In this document: positions 26,435 through 39,803 of the stretch, one piece after another | Layout: each line of letters opens with the position of its first letter | Numbering within the stretch: position 1 is the stretch's first letter | DNA from: Scylla paramamosain | Lineage: Eukaryota > Arthropoda > Malacostraca > Decapoda > Portunidae | Direction: 5' to 3' | Assembly (NCBI RefSeq): GCF_035594125.1 | Contig: NC_087198.1 | Location: forward strand, 1,795,279 to 1,859,278 | DNA length: 64,000 nt | Position numbers and translations under genes: made by a program | The notes under the pieces: model-generated | Told to the model about the DNA's origin: nothing | The model's database searches: none | Seen by the model: the letters and a program-made list of their open reading frames with translations, nothing else

Positions 26435-29276
26435 CAAAAACACTAAAAGGCAAGTTCTTCGTAAAAGTTGGTTTTATTCCCATGTAATGTGAATGCCCTG
26501 CTTTTTAGTGCTTTATTGCCTAACACGCTCAAAAACAATCCATTCTGGTAATGTAATTTTCTTCCCTCATAAAGCTAGTTTCGCATGGAATTTGGGGTTT
26601 TGGTAACTAAGAATGTAAAAAAACACTCAAAATACACTCATTTAGTAAGGTTGTTCTGTTTCTTGATTAAGAGTGTTATTCATGGATTTCAGTATTTTAG
26701 TATCTTAGAAACTTCTTCATACAGTCGAGTTTTTGCGTTTTTTTGACTTGTGATTCTGGTGAACTATAAAACACTATTTTACACGTTTCTCATTATGTCA
26801 TTTTTTTTTCCTTATATAGAGTGCTTTGCATCCATTTTCGAGTTTCTTTTTATGTAACAAGCTCAAAAACACACAAAATATACTTTTTTGGTAATGTTAT
26901 TCTATTCACTCATATTGGTTGGTTTCTCTCCGTTTTTGCGTTTTTCTACGTAAATCTTTTAAAAGATACGTTTCCAGTAATTTTGTTTTGGATATCCATA
27001 TAGAGTGACTTTCATATTATTTATCGTTTTGATGCCTAATATGCTTTTTGATGCCTTTTGCTTCCATATATAGAGTGCTTTCCATCCATTTTCGCGTTTT
27101 TTGTAGGTAACAATTTCAAAAACACTCAAAATATACCTTTTTGGTAATGTTATTCTATTTCTTCATTTTGGTTAATTTGCATCCGTTTTAGCGTTTTGTA
27201 CGTAAAACACCGAAAAGACACGTTTTCAGTAATTTTGTTTTGGATTCCCATATAGATTGACTTCCTTGGGTTTTATCATGTTGTTTCCTAACATGCTGAA
27301 AAACACTCATAAGACAGTTTTCTGGCAAACGTTTAATTTCCCCATATAGGTGGCTTTGCATGCACTTTAGGGGTTTGGTACATAACAGTCCAAAAAAAAA
27401 GCTAAATTTAACTTTTTTGATAATGTTCTTATTTCATATAATTTCCTGAACTTTGCCCGAATTTTGGCACCTCGTTACCTGTGAATATGAATAAGAATGA
27501 AAAAAATTCGTTTTTTTTTTATTTATATATATTTTTTTTTTCAATAAAGAGTGTAATTTATCGCTTTTAGCTTTTTCGTACTTAATGAACTTAAAAACAC
27601 TCATAATACACGTTTCTCGTAATGTCCTTTCATTTCCCAAAAATACGGTTTTTTGCATATATTTAAGCGTTTTTATTGGTAACATGATCAAAAACACTCA
27701 AAATACATGTTTTTCGTGATGTTATTCTGTTTCACCATCAAGTGTATTTTGCATGCATTTTAGTGTTTTGGTATATAAGGAGCTCAAAATACACTTAAAG
27801 GCAAGTTCTTGTTAAAAATTGGTTTTATTCCAATGTAATGTGATTGCCCTGCTTTTTAGGGCTTTATTGCCTAACACGCTCAAAAACACCCAAAAGACAT
27901 TTTTCTGGTAATGTCATTTTTTTCCCACAAAAAGCTGGATTCGCATGCAATTTGGGGTTTTGGTAACTATGGATGTGAAAAGCACTCAAAATACACGCAA
28001 TTAGTAAGATTGTTCTGTTTCTCAATTAAGAGTGTTGTTCCAGAGTTACAGCATTTTGGAATGTAAGAAACTTCTCAATATACACGAGTTTTTGCGTTTT
28101 TTGCCTTGTAGTTCTTGTGAAACTATAAAACACTCATTATACACGTTTCTCGTAATGTCCTTTTGCTTCCCAATATAGAGTGCTTTCCATCCATTTTCGC
28201 GTTTTTTTAGGTAACAATTTCAAAAATACTTGAAATATACCTTTTTGGTAATGTTATTTTATTTCTTCATATTGGTTGGTTTACATCCGTTTTAGCGTTT
28301 TTCTACGTAAAACACTGAAAAGACACGTTTTTAGTAATTTTGTTTTGGATTCCCATATAGATTGACTTCCATGTTATTTTTCGTGCTCGTTCTTAACATG
28401 CTGAAAAACACCCATATGACCGCTTTCTGGCAAAGACATTTAATTTCCATATATAGGTGGCTTTGCATGCACTTTAGGGGTTTGGTACATAACAGTTCGA
28501 AAAAAAAAAGCTAAATTTAACTTTTTTGATAATATCCTTATTTCACATAATTTCCTAAAATTTGCCCGAATTTTGGCATTTCGGTACCTGTGAAGATGAA
28601 TAAGAAAGAAAAAAAATATTATATTTATTTAATTTTTTATTTATTTATTGTTTTTCAATAAAGAGTGGTATTTGTGGCTTTTAGCTTTTTGGTAATTAAT
28701 GAACTTAAAAACACTCATAATACTCGTTTCCCGTAACCTCCTTTCGTTTCCCAAAAATAGTGTTCTTTGCATTTATTTAAGCGTTTTTATTGGTAACATG
28801 ATCAAAAACACTCAAAATACATGTTTTTGGTAATGTTATTCTGTTTCACCATAAAGAGTGTTTTGCATGCGTTTTAGTGTTTTGGTATATAAGGAGCTCA
28901 AAAACACATAAATGCAAGTTCTTGGTAAAAATTCGTTTTTCTCCAACGTAATGTGATTGCCCTCTTTTTTAGTGCTTTACTTTCTATCACGCTGAAAAAC
29001 ACTCAAAAGACACTTTTCTGGTAGTCTTTTTTTTTTCCCACAAATCTATTTTCCCATGCAATTTTGGGTTTTGATAAGAATGTGAAAAGCAATCAAAATA
29101 CACGCATTTATTAGGGCTGTTCTGTTTCTCAATTAGGAGTGTTATACATGAGTTTTAGCATTTTTGTATCTAGGAAACCTCTCCATATACACACGATTTT
29201 GCGTTTTTTGCCTCGCGGTTCTTATGAACTATAAAACACTTATTATACACTTTTCTTGCAATGTTCTTTTCTTTCC

Positions 29277-29345
29277 CAATATGCTTTTTTCCCAATATGC
29301 TTTCCCAATATGCTTTGCATCAATGTCCTTTTCTTTCCCAATATG
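29277..29345 (+). repeat. Local microduplications of CCCAATATGCTTT
   Basis: The phrase CCAATATGCTTT is present four times in about 70 bp with irregular spacing, where sister monomers have a single CCCAATATAGAGTGCTTTGC. It looks like replication slippage or repair stutter. Confidence 0.7.
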
Positions 29346-30868
29346 CTTTGCATCAATTTTCGTAGGTATTTTTGTAGGTAACATGCTCAAAAACACTCAA
29401 AATATACCTATTTAGTAACGTTTTTCTATTTCTTGATATTGGTTGCTTTGCATCCGTTTTAGAGTTTTTCTACGTAAAACACTGAGAAGAAACGTTTTCA
29501 GTAGCTTTTTTTTGGATTCCCATATAGAGTGAGTTCTTTATTATTTATCGTTTTGGTGCCTAACATGCTAAAAAAAACACTCAAACCACATATCTCTGGT
29601 AAGGTCGTTTAATTTCCTCATATAGGAGTCTTTGCATGCACTTTAAGGTTTGGTACATAACAGTCCAATAAAAAAAAACCGGAAATTAACTTTCTTGATA
29701 ATACTCTTTTATGATATGATTGCCCTGAATTTTCCCAGAATTTTGGCATCTCGGTACCTATGAATATGAATAAGAAAAAAAAAATCCTATTTTTTTAATA
29801 TTTCTATTTTTTATGGGTTTTAGCTTTTTCGTACTTAAGGAACTTAAAAAAAACACTCATAATACACGTTTCTCGTAATGTCCTTTTGTTTCCCAAACAT
29901 AATGTTCTTTGCATGTAATTAAGCGTTTTCATAGATAACAATATCAAAAACACTCAATATACATGTTTTTGGTAATGTTGTTCTGTTTCTCCATAAACTT
30001 TGTTTTTTATGGGTTTTAGCGGTTTGGTATATAAGGACATCAAAATCACTTAAAGGCAAGTTTTTGGTATAAATTGGTGTTATTCCAATGTAATATGATT
30101 GCCCTGCTTTTTAGTGCTTTATTGCCTATCACGCTCAAAAACACTTAAAAGACACTTTTCTGGTAATGTCATTTTTTTCTCACATAAAGGTGGTTTTGCA
30201 TGCAATTTGGGGTTTTAGTAACTAAGAATGTGAAAAGCACTCAAAATACACGGATTTAGTAAGGTTGTTCTGTTTCTCAATTAAGAGTGTTATTCATGAG
30301 TTTCAGCATTTTGGTATCTAGGAACCTTCTCCATATACACGAGTTTTTTGTGTTTTTAGCCTTTTGGTTCTTTTGAACTATAAAAAACTCATTATACACT
30401 TTTCTTGCAAAGTCCTTTTGTTTTTTAATATAGAGTGCTTTGCATCAATTTTCGCGTTTTTTGTAGGTAACAAGCTCAAAAACACAGAAATTATACCTTT
30501 TTTGGTAATGTTTTTCTATTTCTTGATATTGGTAGGTTTGCATCCGTTTTAGCGTTTTTTTACGTAAAAGAAAGAAAAAACACTTTTTCAGTATTTTTGT
30601 TTTGGATTCTCATATAGAGTGAGTTCCTTATTATTTATCGTTTTGGTGCCTAATATGCTGAAAAACACTCACAAAACAGATTTCTGGTAAGCTCGTTTAA
30701 TTTCCTCATATAGGAGTCTTTGGATGCGCTTTAGGCTTTGGTACATAACAGTCCGAAAAAAAAGCTAAAATTTACTTTTTTGATAATTTTTGTTTTAACA
30801 TATAATAGTCCTGAATTTTCCTAGAATTTTGGCATCTCGGTACCTATGAAGATGAATAACAAAAAAAA

Positions 30869-30975
30869 AATTATTTTATTTTATTATTTTATTATTTATT
30901 ATTTTTATTTTATTTATTTTATTTTATTACTTTTTTCTATCTTTTTTCTATTTTTTTTATTATTCTATTTTCTTT
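30869..30975 (+). repeat. Expanded (TTTA)/(TTA)-type microsatellite within a monomer
   Basis: About 100 bp of irregular ATTTT, TTTA and TTA units replace the shorter T-rich tract of this monomer. The duplicate at about 48,775-48,805 lacks the expansion, so it arose after the 7.1-kb duplication or was lost from the other copy. Confidence 0.8.
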
Positions 30976-33285
30976 ATTTGTGGGTTTTAGCTTTTTGATA
31001 CTTAAGGAACTTAAAAAAACTTATAATACACATTTCTCGTAATGTCCTTTCGTTTCTTAAACAAGGTTTTTTGCATATATTTAAGCGTTTTTATAGATAA
31101 CATGATCAAAAACACTCAAAATATATGTTTTTGGTAAATTTATTCTCTTTCTCCATAAAAGGTGTTTTGCATGCGTTTTAGCGTTTTCGTATGTAATTAG
31201 CTCAAAAACACTTAAAGGCAAGTTCTTGGTAAAAGTTGTTATTATTCCCATGTAATGTGATTGCCTTGCTTTTTAGTGTTTTATTGCCTAACACGCTCAA
31301 AAACACTCAAAAAACACTTTTCTGGTAATATCATTTTTTTTTCCCACATAAAGCTAGTTTTGCATGGAATTTGGGGTTTTGGTAACTAAGAATGTGAAAA
31401 AAATTCAAAACACAGGGTTTAGTAAGGTTGTTCTATTTCCTAATTAAAAGTGTTATTCATGAGTTTCAGCATTTTGGTATGTAAGAAACTTTTCTAATAC
31501 ACACATTTGGTAAGGTATTTCTGTTTCAAAATTAAAAATGTTATTGATGAGTTTCAGCTTTTTGGTAGGTAAGAAACTTCTTTATGTACACGAGTTTTTG
31601 AGTATTTTACCTTGTGGTTCTTGTCAAACTATAAAACAATCATACACGTTTCTCGTAATGTCCTCTTCTTTGCCAATATAAAGTGCTTTCCATCCATTTT
31701 TGCATTTTTTGTAGGTAACAAGCTCAAAAACACAACAAAATATATCTTTTTGGTAATGTTAATATATTTTTTCATATTGGTTAGTTTGCATCCGTTTTAG
31801 CGTTTTTCTACGTAAATCACTGAAAAGACACGTTTTAAGTAGTATTGTTCAGATTGCTGAAAAACACTCAAAAGACAGGTTTCTGGTAAAGTCGTGTAAT
31901 TTCCCCATATAGGTGGATTTGCATGCACTTCAGAGTTTGTACATAACTCCGGAAAAAAGCTAAAATTATTTTTTTTATAATGATTTTTTTTTTACAAAAT
32001 TTCCATGAATTTTGGCAGAATTTTGGCATCTCGGTACCTATGAAGATGAATAACATTTTTTTTCTCAATAAAAAGTTATTTGTGGGTTTTAGCTTTTTGG
32101 TACTTAAGGAACTTAAAAAACACTCATAATACACGATTTTCGTAATATCCTTTCATTTTTCAAACATAGGGTTTTTTGCATTTATTTAGGCATTTTTATA
32201 GGTAACATGATCAAAAACACTCACAATACATGTTTCTGCTAATGTTATTCTGTTTCTCCATAAAGGGTGTTTTGCAAGCGTTTTAGCGTTTTGGTATGTA
32301 AGAAGCTCAAAAACACGTAAAGGCAGGTTCTTGGTAAAAGTTGGTTTTATTCCCATGTAATGTGATTGCCCTCCTTTTTAGGGCTTCAGTGCCTATCACG
32401 CTCAAAAACACTCAAAAAACACTTTTTTGGTAATGTCATTTTTTTCCCACATAAAGCTAGTTTTGCATGCAATTTTTGGTTTTGGTAACTAAGAATGTGA
32501 AAAGCACTCAAAATACATGCATTTGGTAAGGTTGTTCTGTATTGTTAATTAAGAGTGTTATTTCTGAGTTTCAGCATTTTGGTATCTAAGAAACTTCTCC
32601 ATATACACCAAGTTTTGCGATTTTTGCCTTGTGGCTGTTGTGAAACTATAGAACACTCATTATACACGTTTCTCGTAATGTCCTTTTGTATCCCAATATA
32701 GAGTGCTATCCATTCATTTTCGCGTTTTTTGAAGGTAAGAAGCTCAAAAACACTCAAAACATACCTTTTTGGTAATGTTATTCTATTTCTCCATATTCGT
32801 TGGTTTGCATCTGATTTAGCGTTTATCTAAGTAAAACACTGAAAAGATACTTTTTCAGTAATTTTGTGATGCATTCCCACATTTAGTGACTTCCATATTA
32901 TTTATCGTTTTGGTGCCTAACATGCTGAAAAAAAACACAAAAGACAGGTTTCTGGTAAGGTCGTTTAATTTCCCCATATAGGTGGTTTTGCATGCACTTT
33001 AGGGTTTGGTACATAACAGTCCGAAAAAAAAGCTAAAATTAACTCTTTTTCATAATGTTCTTTTTTCACACAATTTCCCTGAATTTTTGACAATTTTAGC
33101 ATTCGGTACCTATGAAGATGAATAAAAAAAAAATCCTATTTTTCTATTTATTTATTTATTTATTTTTTCTCTATAAAGAGTGTTATTTGTGGGTTTTAGC
33201 TTTTTGGTACTTAACTTAAAAACACTCATAATACACGTTTCTCGAAATTTTCGTTTCCCAAACATAAGATTCTTTGCATGTATTT

Positions 33286-33307
33286 AAGCGTTTTTATAAA
33301 AACGCTT
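33286..33307. repeat. 22-bp perfect palindrome replacing normal monomer sequence
   Basis: AAGCGTTTTTATA followed by AAAACGCTT is its own reverse complement. Sister monomers read AAGCGTTTTTATAGGTAACATG, so GGTAAC was replaced by a reverse copy of the preceding bases. The same event is present at 51,127-51,148 but not in the inverted homologue near 10,645. Confidence 0.85.
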
Positions 33308-35200
33308 AACATGATCAAAAACACTCAAAATACATGTTTTTGGTAATGTTATTCCGTTTCTAAATAAAGGGTGTTTTACATGCGTTTTAGCGTTTTGGTA
33401 TATAAGGAGCTCAAAAACACTTAGAAAAAACACTTGTTAAAAGTTGATTTTATTCCCATGTAATGTGATTGCCCTGCTTTTTAGTGCTTTATTGCCTATC
33501 ATGCTAAAAAAAAAAAAAAAAAACACTTAAAAGACACTTTTCTGTCAATGTCATTTTTTTTCCCACATAAAGCTACTTTCACATCAAATTTGGGGTTTTG
33601 GTAACTAAGAATGTGAAAAACACTCAAAATACACGCATTTGGTAAGTCTGTTCTGTTTCTCAATTGATAGTGTTATTCAGGAGTTTCACCATTTTGGTAT
33701 CTAAGAAACTTCTCAATATATACCAGTTTTTGCGTTTTTTGTCTTGTGATTCTTGAGAATCTATAAAACACTCATTATACACGTTTCTCGTAATGTCCTT
33801 TTTGTTAACCAATAGAGAGAGCTTTCCATCCATTTTTGCGTTTTTTTTTTTTTTTGTAAGTAAAAAGCTAAAAAAACACTCAAAATATACCTTTTTGGTA
33901 ATCTTATTCTATTTCTTTATATTGGTTGGCTTGCATCCGTTTTAGCGTTTTTTTTACGTAAAACACGAAAAAGACACGTTTAAAGTAATTTTGTTTTGGA
34001 TTACCACATAGAATGACTTCAATATTATTTATTGTTTTGGTGACTAACATGCTCAAAAACACTAGAAACACAGGTTTCTCGTAAAGTCGTCTGATTTCTC
34101 CATATAATTGGGTTTGCATGCACTTCATGGTTTGGTACATAACAGTCCGAAAAAAAGCTAAAATTGACATTTTTGATAATGTTCTTTTTACACATAATTT
34201 CCCTGAATTTTGCCAGAATTTTGGCATCTCAGTACCTATGAAGAAGAATAAAAAAAAAAAAAATCCTCTTTTTTTATTATTTCTTTATTTTTTTCTTTAT
34301 AAAGAGGTTTTAGCTTTTTGGTACTTATGGAACTTAAAAACACCCATAATACACGTTTTTCGTAATGTCCTTTCGTTTCCCAGACATGGGGTTCTTAGCA
34401 TGTATTTAAGTGTTTTTAGAGGTAACATGATCAAAAACACTCAAAATATATGTTTTTGGTAATGTTAATCTGTTTCTCCATAAAGGGTGTTTTGCATGTG
34501 TTTTAGCGTTTTGGTATATAAGGAGTTAAAAAACACTTAAAGGCAAGTTCTTGGTAAAAGTTGGTTTTATTCCGTTGTAATGTGATTGCCCTCCTTTTTA
34601 GTGCTTTATTGCCTAACTCTCTCAAAAACCCTCAAAAGACACTTTTCTGGTTATATCATTTTTTTTCCCACATAAAGCTTGTTTCGCATGCAATTTGGTG
34701 TTCTAGTAACTAAGAATGTGAAAAATACTCAAAATAAACGCATTTAGTAATGTTATTCTGTTTCTTAATTAAGAGTGTTATTCAGGAGTTTCAGCATTTT
34801 GGTATCTAAGAAACTTCTCCATATACACTAGTTTTTGCGTTTTTTGCTTTGTGGTTCTTGTGAAACTATAAAATACTCATTATACACGTTTCTCGTAATG
34901 TCTTTTTGTTTCCCAATATAGAGTGCTTTGCATCTATTTTCGCGTTTTTTTTTTTTTGTTGGTTACAAGCTCAAAAATACTTAAAATATATCTTTTTGGT
35001 AATGTTATTCTATTTCTTCATATTGGTCTGTTTGCATCAGTTTTAACGTTTTTTACGTAAAACACTGAAAAGACACGTTTTCAGTAATTTTGTTTTGGAT
35101 TCCCATATAGAGTGACTTCCATATTATTTATCGTTTTGGTGCTTAATATGCTGAAAAACACTCAAAAGACAGTTTTCTTGTAAAGTCGTTTAATTTCCTC

Positions 35201-35730
35201 GTAGAAAAACGCTAAAACGGATGCAAACCAACGAACATGAAAAAATAGAATAATATTACCAGAAAAGTATATTTTGTGTGTTTTTTGAGCTTGTTACAAA
35301 AAAAAAAAAAACGCAAAAATGGATGCAAAGCACTGTATATTAGGAAAAAAAAATAGACATAACGAAAAACATATATAATGAGTGTTTTATAGTTTCACCA
35401 GAATCACAAGGCAAACAACGCAAAAACTCGTTTGTGTGGAGAAGTTTCTAAGATACCAAAATGCTGAAACTCATGAATAACACTCTTAATCAACAAACAG
35501 AACAACCTTACTAAATGTGTGTATTTTGAGTGTTTTTTTTACATTCTTAGTTACCACAACCCCAAATTCCATGCGAAACTAACTTCATGTGGGAAAAAAA
35601 TGACATTCCTAGAAAAGTGTCTTTGAGTGTTTTTGAGCATGTTAGGCAATAAAGCACTAAAAAGCAGAGCAATCACATTATATAGGAATAAAACCAACTT
35701 TCACGAAATACTTGCCTTTTAGTGTTTTTG
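35201..35730 (-). repeat. Satellite run, minus orientation, between J3 and J1
   Basis: Duplicate of 53,042-53,570 and mirror of 7,971-8,501. Ends at CTTTTAGTGTTTTTGACACG. Confidence 0.8.
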
Positions 35731-36215
35731 ACACGCATTTAGTAAGGTTGTTCTGTTTCTCAATTAAGAGTGTTATTCATGAGTTTCAACACTTTAGTAT
35801 CTAGGAAGCTTTTCCATATACACGAGTTTTTGCGTTTTTTGGCTTGTGTTTTTTTTTTGAACTATAAAACATTCATTATACACTTTTCTCGCAATGTCCC
35901 TTTGTTTCCCAATATAGAGTGTTTTTTTTATCAATTTTGTGTTTTTTTTTTTTTGTATGTAACAAGCTCAAAAACACTCAAAATATATATTTTTGGTAAT
36001 ATTTTTCTGCTTCTTGATATTGGTTGGTTTGCATCAGTTTTAGCGTTTTTCTACGTAAAACACTGAGAAGACAAGTTTTCAGTAATTTTCTTTTGGATTC
36101 CCACATAGAGAGAGTTCCTTATTATTTATCGTTTTGATGCCTAACATGCTGAAAAACACTCAAAAGACAGATTTCTGGTAAGGTCTTTAATTTCCTCATA
36201 TGCGAGGCCTTGCAT
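35731..36215 (+). repeat. Satellite run, plus orientation, between J1 and J2
   Basis: Ends at J2 (GGCCTTGCATGTCTTTTGAG). The part from about 35,752 also resembles 41,011-41,505. Confidence 0.8.
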
Positions 36216-37610
36216 GTCTTTTGAGTGTTTTTGAGCGTGTTACGCAATAAAGCACTAAAAGGAAGGGCAATCACATTACATGGGAATAAAACCAAATTTT
36301 ACCAAGAACTTGCCTTTAAGTGTTTTTGAGCTCCTTACATACCAAAACGCTAAAACGCCTCCAAAATACATTTTATGGAGAAGCAGAAAAATATTACCAA
36401 ATACATGTATTTTGAGTGTTTTTGATCATATTATCTATAAAAACACTTAAATACATGCAAAGAAACGAAAAGACATTATGAGAAACGTGTATTATGAGTG
36501 TTTTTTAAGTTCCTTCAATACCTAAAACCTAAAACCCACAAATAACACTCTTTATTTAGAAAAAAATAATAAAAAAATTAAAAAATGGGATTTTTTTTTT
36601 TTGTTACTCATCCTTATAGGTACCGAGATGCGAAAATTCTGCCAAAATTCAGGGTATTTATGTGGAAAGAAGAATATTACCAAAAAAGTTAATTACAGCT
36701 TTTTTTTTCGGATTGTTAAGTACCAAACCCTGAAGTGCATGCAAAGACACATATATAGGGAAGTTAAACGACTTTATCAGAAAACTGTCTTTTCAGTGTT
36801 TTTCAGCATGTTAGGCACCAACACGATAAATAATATGGAAGTCAGTCAATATGTGAATCCAAAACAAAATTACTGAAAACGTGTCTTTTCAGTGTTTTAC
36901 GTAGAAAAACATTAAAGCGGATGCAAACCAACCTATATGAAGAAATAGAATAACATTACTAAAAAGATATATTTTGAGTGTTTTTGAGCTTGTTACCTAC
37001 AAAAAATGCAAAAATCGATGTAAAGCACTCTATATTAGGAAACAAAAGGACTTTACGAGAAACGTGTATAATGAGTGTTTTATAGTTTTAAAACAACCAC
37101 AAGGCAATAAACACAAAAACTCGTGTATATAGATAAATTTCTTACAAACCGAAATGATGAAATGCATGAATAACACTTTTAATCAATAAACAGAACTACC
37201 TTTCCATATTGTGTATTTTGAGTGTTTTTCACATTCTTAGTTACGAAGATGCCAAATTACATGCGAAACTACCTTCATGTGGGGGAAAAAAAAAGACATT
37301 TCCAAAAAAGTGTATTTTTAGTGTTTTTGAGCGTGATATGCAACAAAGCACTAAAAAGCACAACAATCACATTACATGGGAATAAAACCAACTTTTACGA
37401 AGAACTTGCCTTTAAGTGTTTTTTAACTCCTTACATACCAAATTTCTAAAACGTATGGAAAACACCCTTTATGGAGAAACAGAATAACATTACCAAAAAC
37501 ATGTATTTTGAGTGTTTTTGATCATGTAACCTATAAAAACGCTTAAATACATGTAAAGGACCCTATGTTTGTATAACAAAAGGACATTAGGAAAATCATG
37601 TATAATGAGT

Positions 37611-37680
37611 GTTTTTTTTTTGCAAACGCTAATAACACCTCCAAAACTAAAACACCTCCAAAACACACTTTATGGAGAAA
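37611..37680. repeat. Scrambled filler at the palindrome end
   Basis: After a T run, ACACCTCCAAAAC occurs twice 17 bp apart (37,635 and 37,652) inside sequence that fits no normal monomer. Homology to the left palindrome arm stops here. Confidence 0.6.
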
Positions 37681-38333
37681 CAGAATAACATTACCAAAAA
37701 CATGTATTTTGAGTGTTTTTGATCATGTTATCTATAAAAACGCTTAAATAGATAGAAAGAACCTTATGTTTGGGAAAGGAAAGGACATTACGAGAAACGT
37801 GAATTATGAGTGTTTTTAAGTTCCTTAAGTACCAAAAAGCTAAAACCCACAAATATCACTCTTTATTTAGAAAAATAAATAAATAAATAGAAAAAAAAAA
37901 TTTTGTCATTCATCTTCATAGGTACCGAGATGACAAAATTCTAGGAAAATTCAGGGCAATTATATGATAAAAGAATATTACCAAAAAATTGATTTTAGCT
38001 TTTTTTTTTTGGACTGTTATCTACCAAATCCTAAAGAGCTTGTAAAGCCTCCTATATGAGGAAATTGAATGACTTTACCAGAAATCTGTCTTTTGAGTGT
38101 TTTTCAGCATGTTAGGTACCAAAACGATAAATAATAATGAACTCACTCAGTATGGGAATCCAAAACAAAATTACTTAAAACGTGTCTTCTCAGTATTTTA
38201 CGTAGAAAAACGCTAAAACGGATGCAAACCAACCAATATCAAGAAATAGAAAAACATTACCAAAAAGGTATATTTTGAGTGTTTTTGAGCTTGTTACCTT
38301 AAAAAAAACGCGAAAATTGATGCAAACCACTCT

Positions 38334-38338
38334 ATACT
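38334..38338 (+). repeat. Left target-site duplication of LINE fragment (ATACT)
   Basis: ATACT is repeated at 38,605-38,609. Joining the satellite flanks restores the expected CTCTATACTGGGAAAG phase. The last CT also matches the element, so the junction has microhomology. Confidence 0.7.
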
Positions 38339-38604
38339 ATTCTGTCCACCTCTCTTACGCAAGAGTTAACCAGTATTCTCAATCATTCATCCCTTTCTCT
38401 GGTAAACTCTGGAACTCCTTGCCTGCTTCTGTATTTCCACCTTCCTATGACTTGAATTCCTTCAAGAGGGAGGTTTCAAGACCACCAATTTTTGACCACT
38501 GCTTTGACCCTTTTAAGGGACTGGCATTTCAGTGGGCATTTTTTTTTATTAGATTTTTGTTGCCCTTGGCCAGTATCCTTCCTACATAAAAAAAAAAAAA
38601 AAAA
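38339..38604 (+). mobile_element. 5'-truncated jockey/CR1-like LINE, last ~250 bp plus poly(A)
   Basis: Matches the reverse complement of about 57,385-57,645. It encodes the C-terminal residues of the LINE protein (ARVNQYSQSFIPFSGKLW, NSLPASVFPPSYDLNSF), then 3' UTR, then a run of A to 38,604. A 7-bp deletion (ACTTATC relative to the 57-kb copy) lies just after the GGTTTCAAGAC segment. Inserted in minus-oriented satellite with a 5-bp duplication. The mirror arm does not extend here, so no empty site can be compared. Confidence 0.9.
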
Positions 38605-38609
38605 ATACT
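38605..38609 (+). repeat. Right target-site duplication of LINE fragment (ATACT)
   Basis: Follows the poly(A) directly and is followed by satellite GGGAAAGAAAGGGACATTGC. Confidence 0.7.
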
Positions 38610-39779
38610 GGGAAAGAAAGGGACATTGCGAGAAAAATGTATAATGAGTGTTTTACGAGTATAGTTCAAAAGAACCAAAAGGCAAAAAACGCAAAAACTC
38701 GTGTATATGGAGAAGTTTCCTAGATACCAAAATGCTGAAACTCATGAATAACACTCTTAATTGAGAAACAGAACAACCTTACTAAATGCGTGTCTTTTGA
38801 GTGCTTTTCACATTCTTAGTTACCCAAAACCCAAATTGATTGCGAAACCATGTTTATGTGGTAAAAAAAAAAAAAAAGATATTTTCAGAAAAGAGTCTAT
38901 TGAGTGTTTTTGAGTGTGATAGGCAGTAAAGCACTAAAAAGAAGGGCAATCACATTACATGGTAATAAAACCAATGTTTACCAAGAGCTTGCCTTTAAGT
39001 GTTTTTGAGCTCCTTATATAACAAAACGCTAAAATGTATGTAAAACACACTTTATGGAGAAACAATAACATTACCAAAAACATTCATTTTGAGTGTTTTT
39101 GATCATGTTACCAATAAAACGCTTAAATACATGCAAAGAATCCTATTTGTGGGAAACGAAATGACATTACGAGAAACGTGTATTATGAGTGTTTTTAAAT
39201 TCATTAATTACCAAAATGCTAAAAGCCACAAATAACTCTCTTTTAGAAAAAATAAATAAACAAATAAAAAAATACAATATATTTTTTTCTTTCTTATTCA
39301 TCTTTACAGGAACCGAGATGCCAAAATTCGGGCAAAAATCATGAAATTTTGTGAAATAAGAACATTATTAAAAAAAATATTTTTAGCTTTTTTTTTCGAC
39401 TGTTATGTAGCAAACCCTAAAGTGCATGCAAAACCACCTATATGGGGTAATCAAACGTCATTGCCAGAAAACTGTCTTATGAGTGTTTTTCAGCATGTTA
39501 GGCACCAAAACGATAAATAACATGGAAGTCACTCTTTATGGGAATCCAAAACAAAATTACTGAAAACGTGTCTTTTCGGTGTTTTACGTAGAAAAACGCT
39601 AAAAAGGATGCAAACCAACCAATATAAAAAAAATATACCAAAAAGGTATATTTAGAGATTTTTGAGCTTGTTACCTATAAAAAAGGTAAAAATGGATGCA
39701 AAGCACTCTCTATTGGGAAACAAAAGGACATTACGAGAAACGTGTATAATGAGTGTCTTATTATTTTCGAGCAAAAGAA

Positions 39780-39803
39780 CTTGTGGTTCACAAGAACCAC
39801 AAG
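39780..39803. repeat. Foldback scar: 10-bp inverted repeat, 4-nt loop
   Basis: CTTGTGGTTC, loop ACAA, GAACCACAAG. Normal monomers read GGTTCTTGTGAAACTATAAAA across this place; here the half-monomer is followed by its own reverse copy and a short novel stretch. Confidence 0.85.

Larger units (their letters stand above)
26435..35200 (+). repeat. Satellite run, plus orientation, about eight higher-order units
   Basis: Unit markers near 27,388, 28,497, 29,665, 30,754, 31,945, 33,020 and 34,147. It ends at J3 (AATTTCCTC/GTAGAAAAACG). The part from 29,370 is duplicated at 47,241 onward. Confidence 0.85.
29370..36523 (+). repeat. Segmental duplication, copy 1 (7.1 kb)
   Basis: Matches 47,241-54,369 in direct orientation at an offset of about 17.84-17.87 kb. 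Shared idiosyncrasies include the palindrome at 33,286, the J3 junction at 35,200, the J1 at 35,731, the J2 at 36,215, and a long A run near 33,507. Confidence 0.88.
21431..37618 (-). repeat. Right arm of the large palindrome
   Basis: Mirror of 6,068-20,735. Arm-specific differences are the RTE insertion at 24,015-26,199, absence of the 8,994 insert, and a deletion of about 540 bp near 22,050 relative to about 19,600-20,135. Homology stops at 37,618, next to a scrambled filler sequence. Confidence 0.85.
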
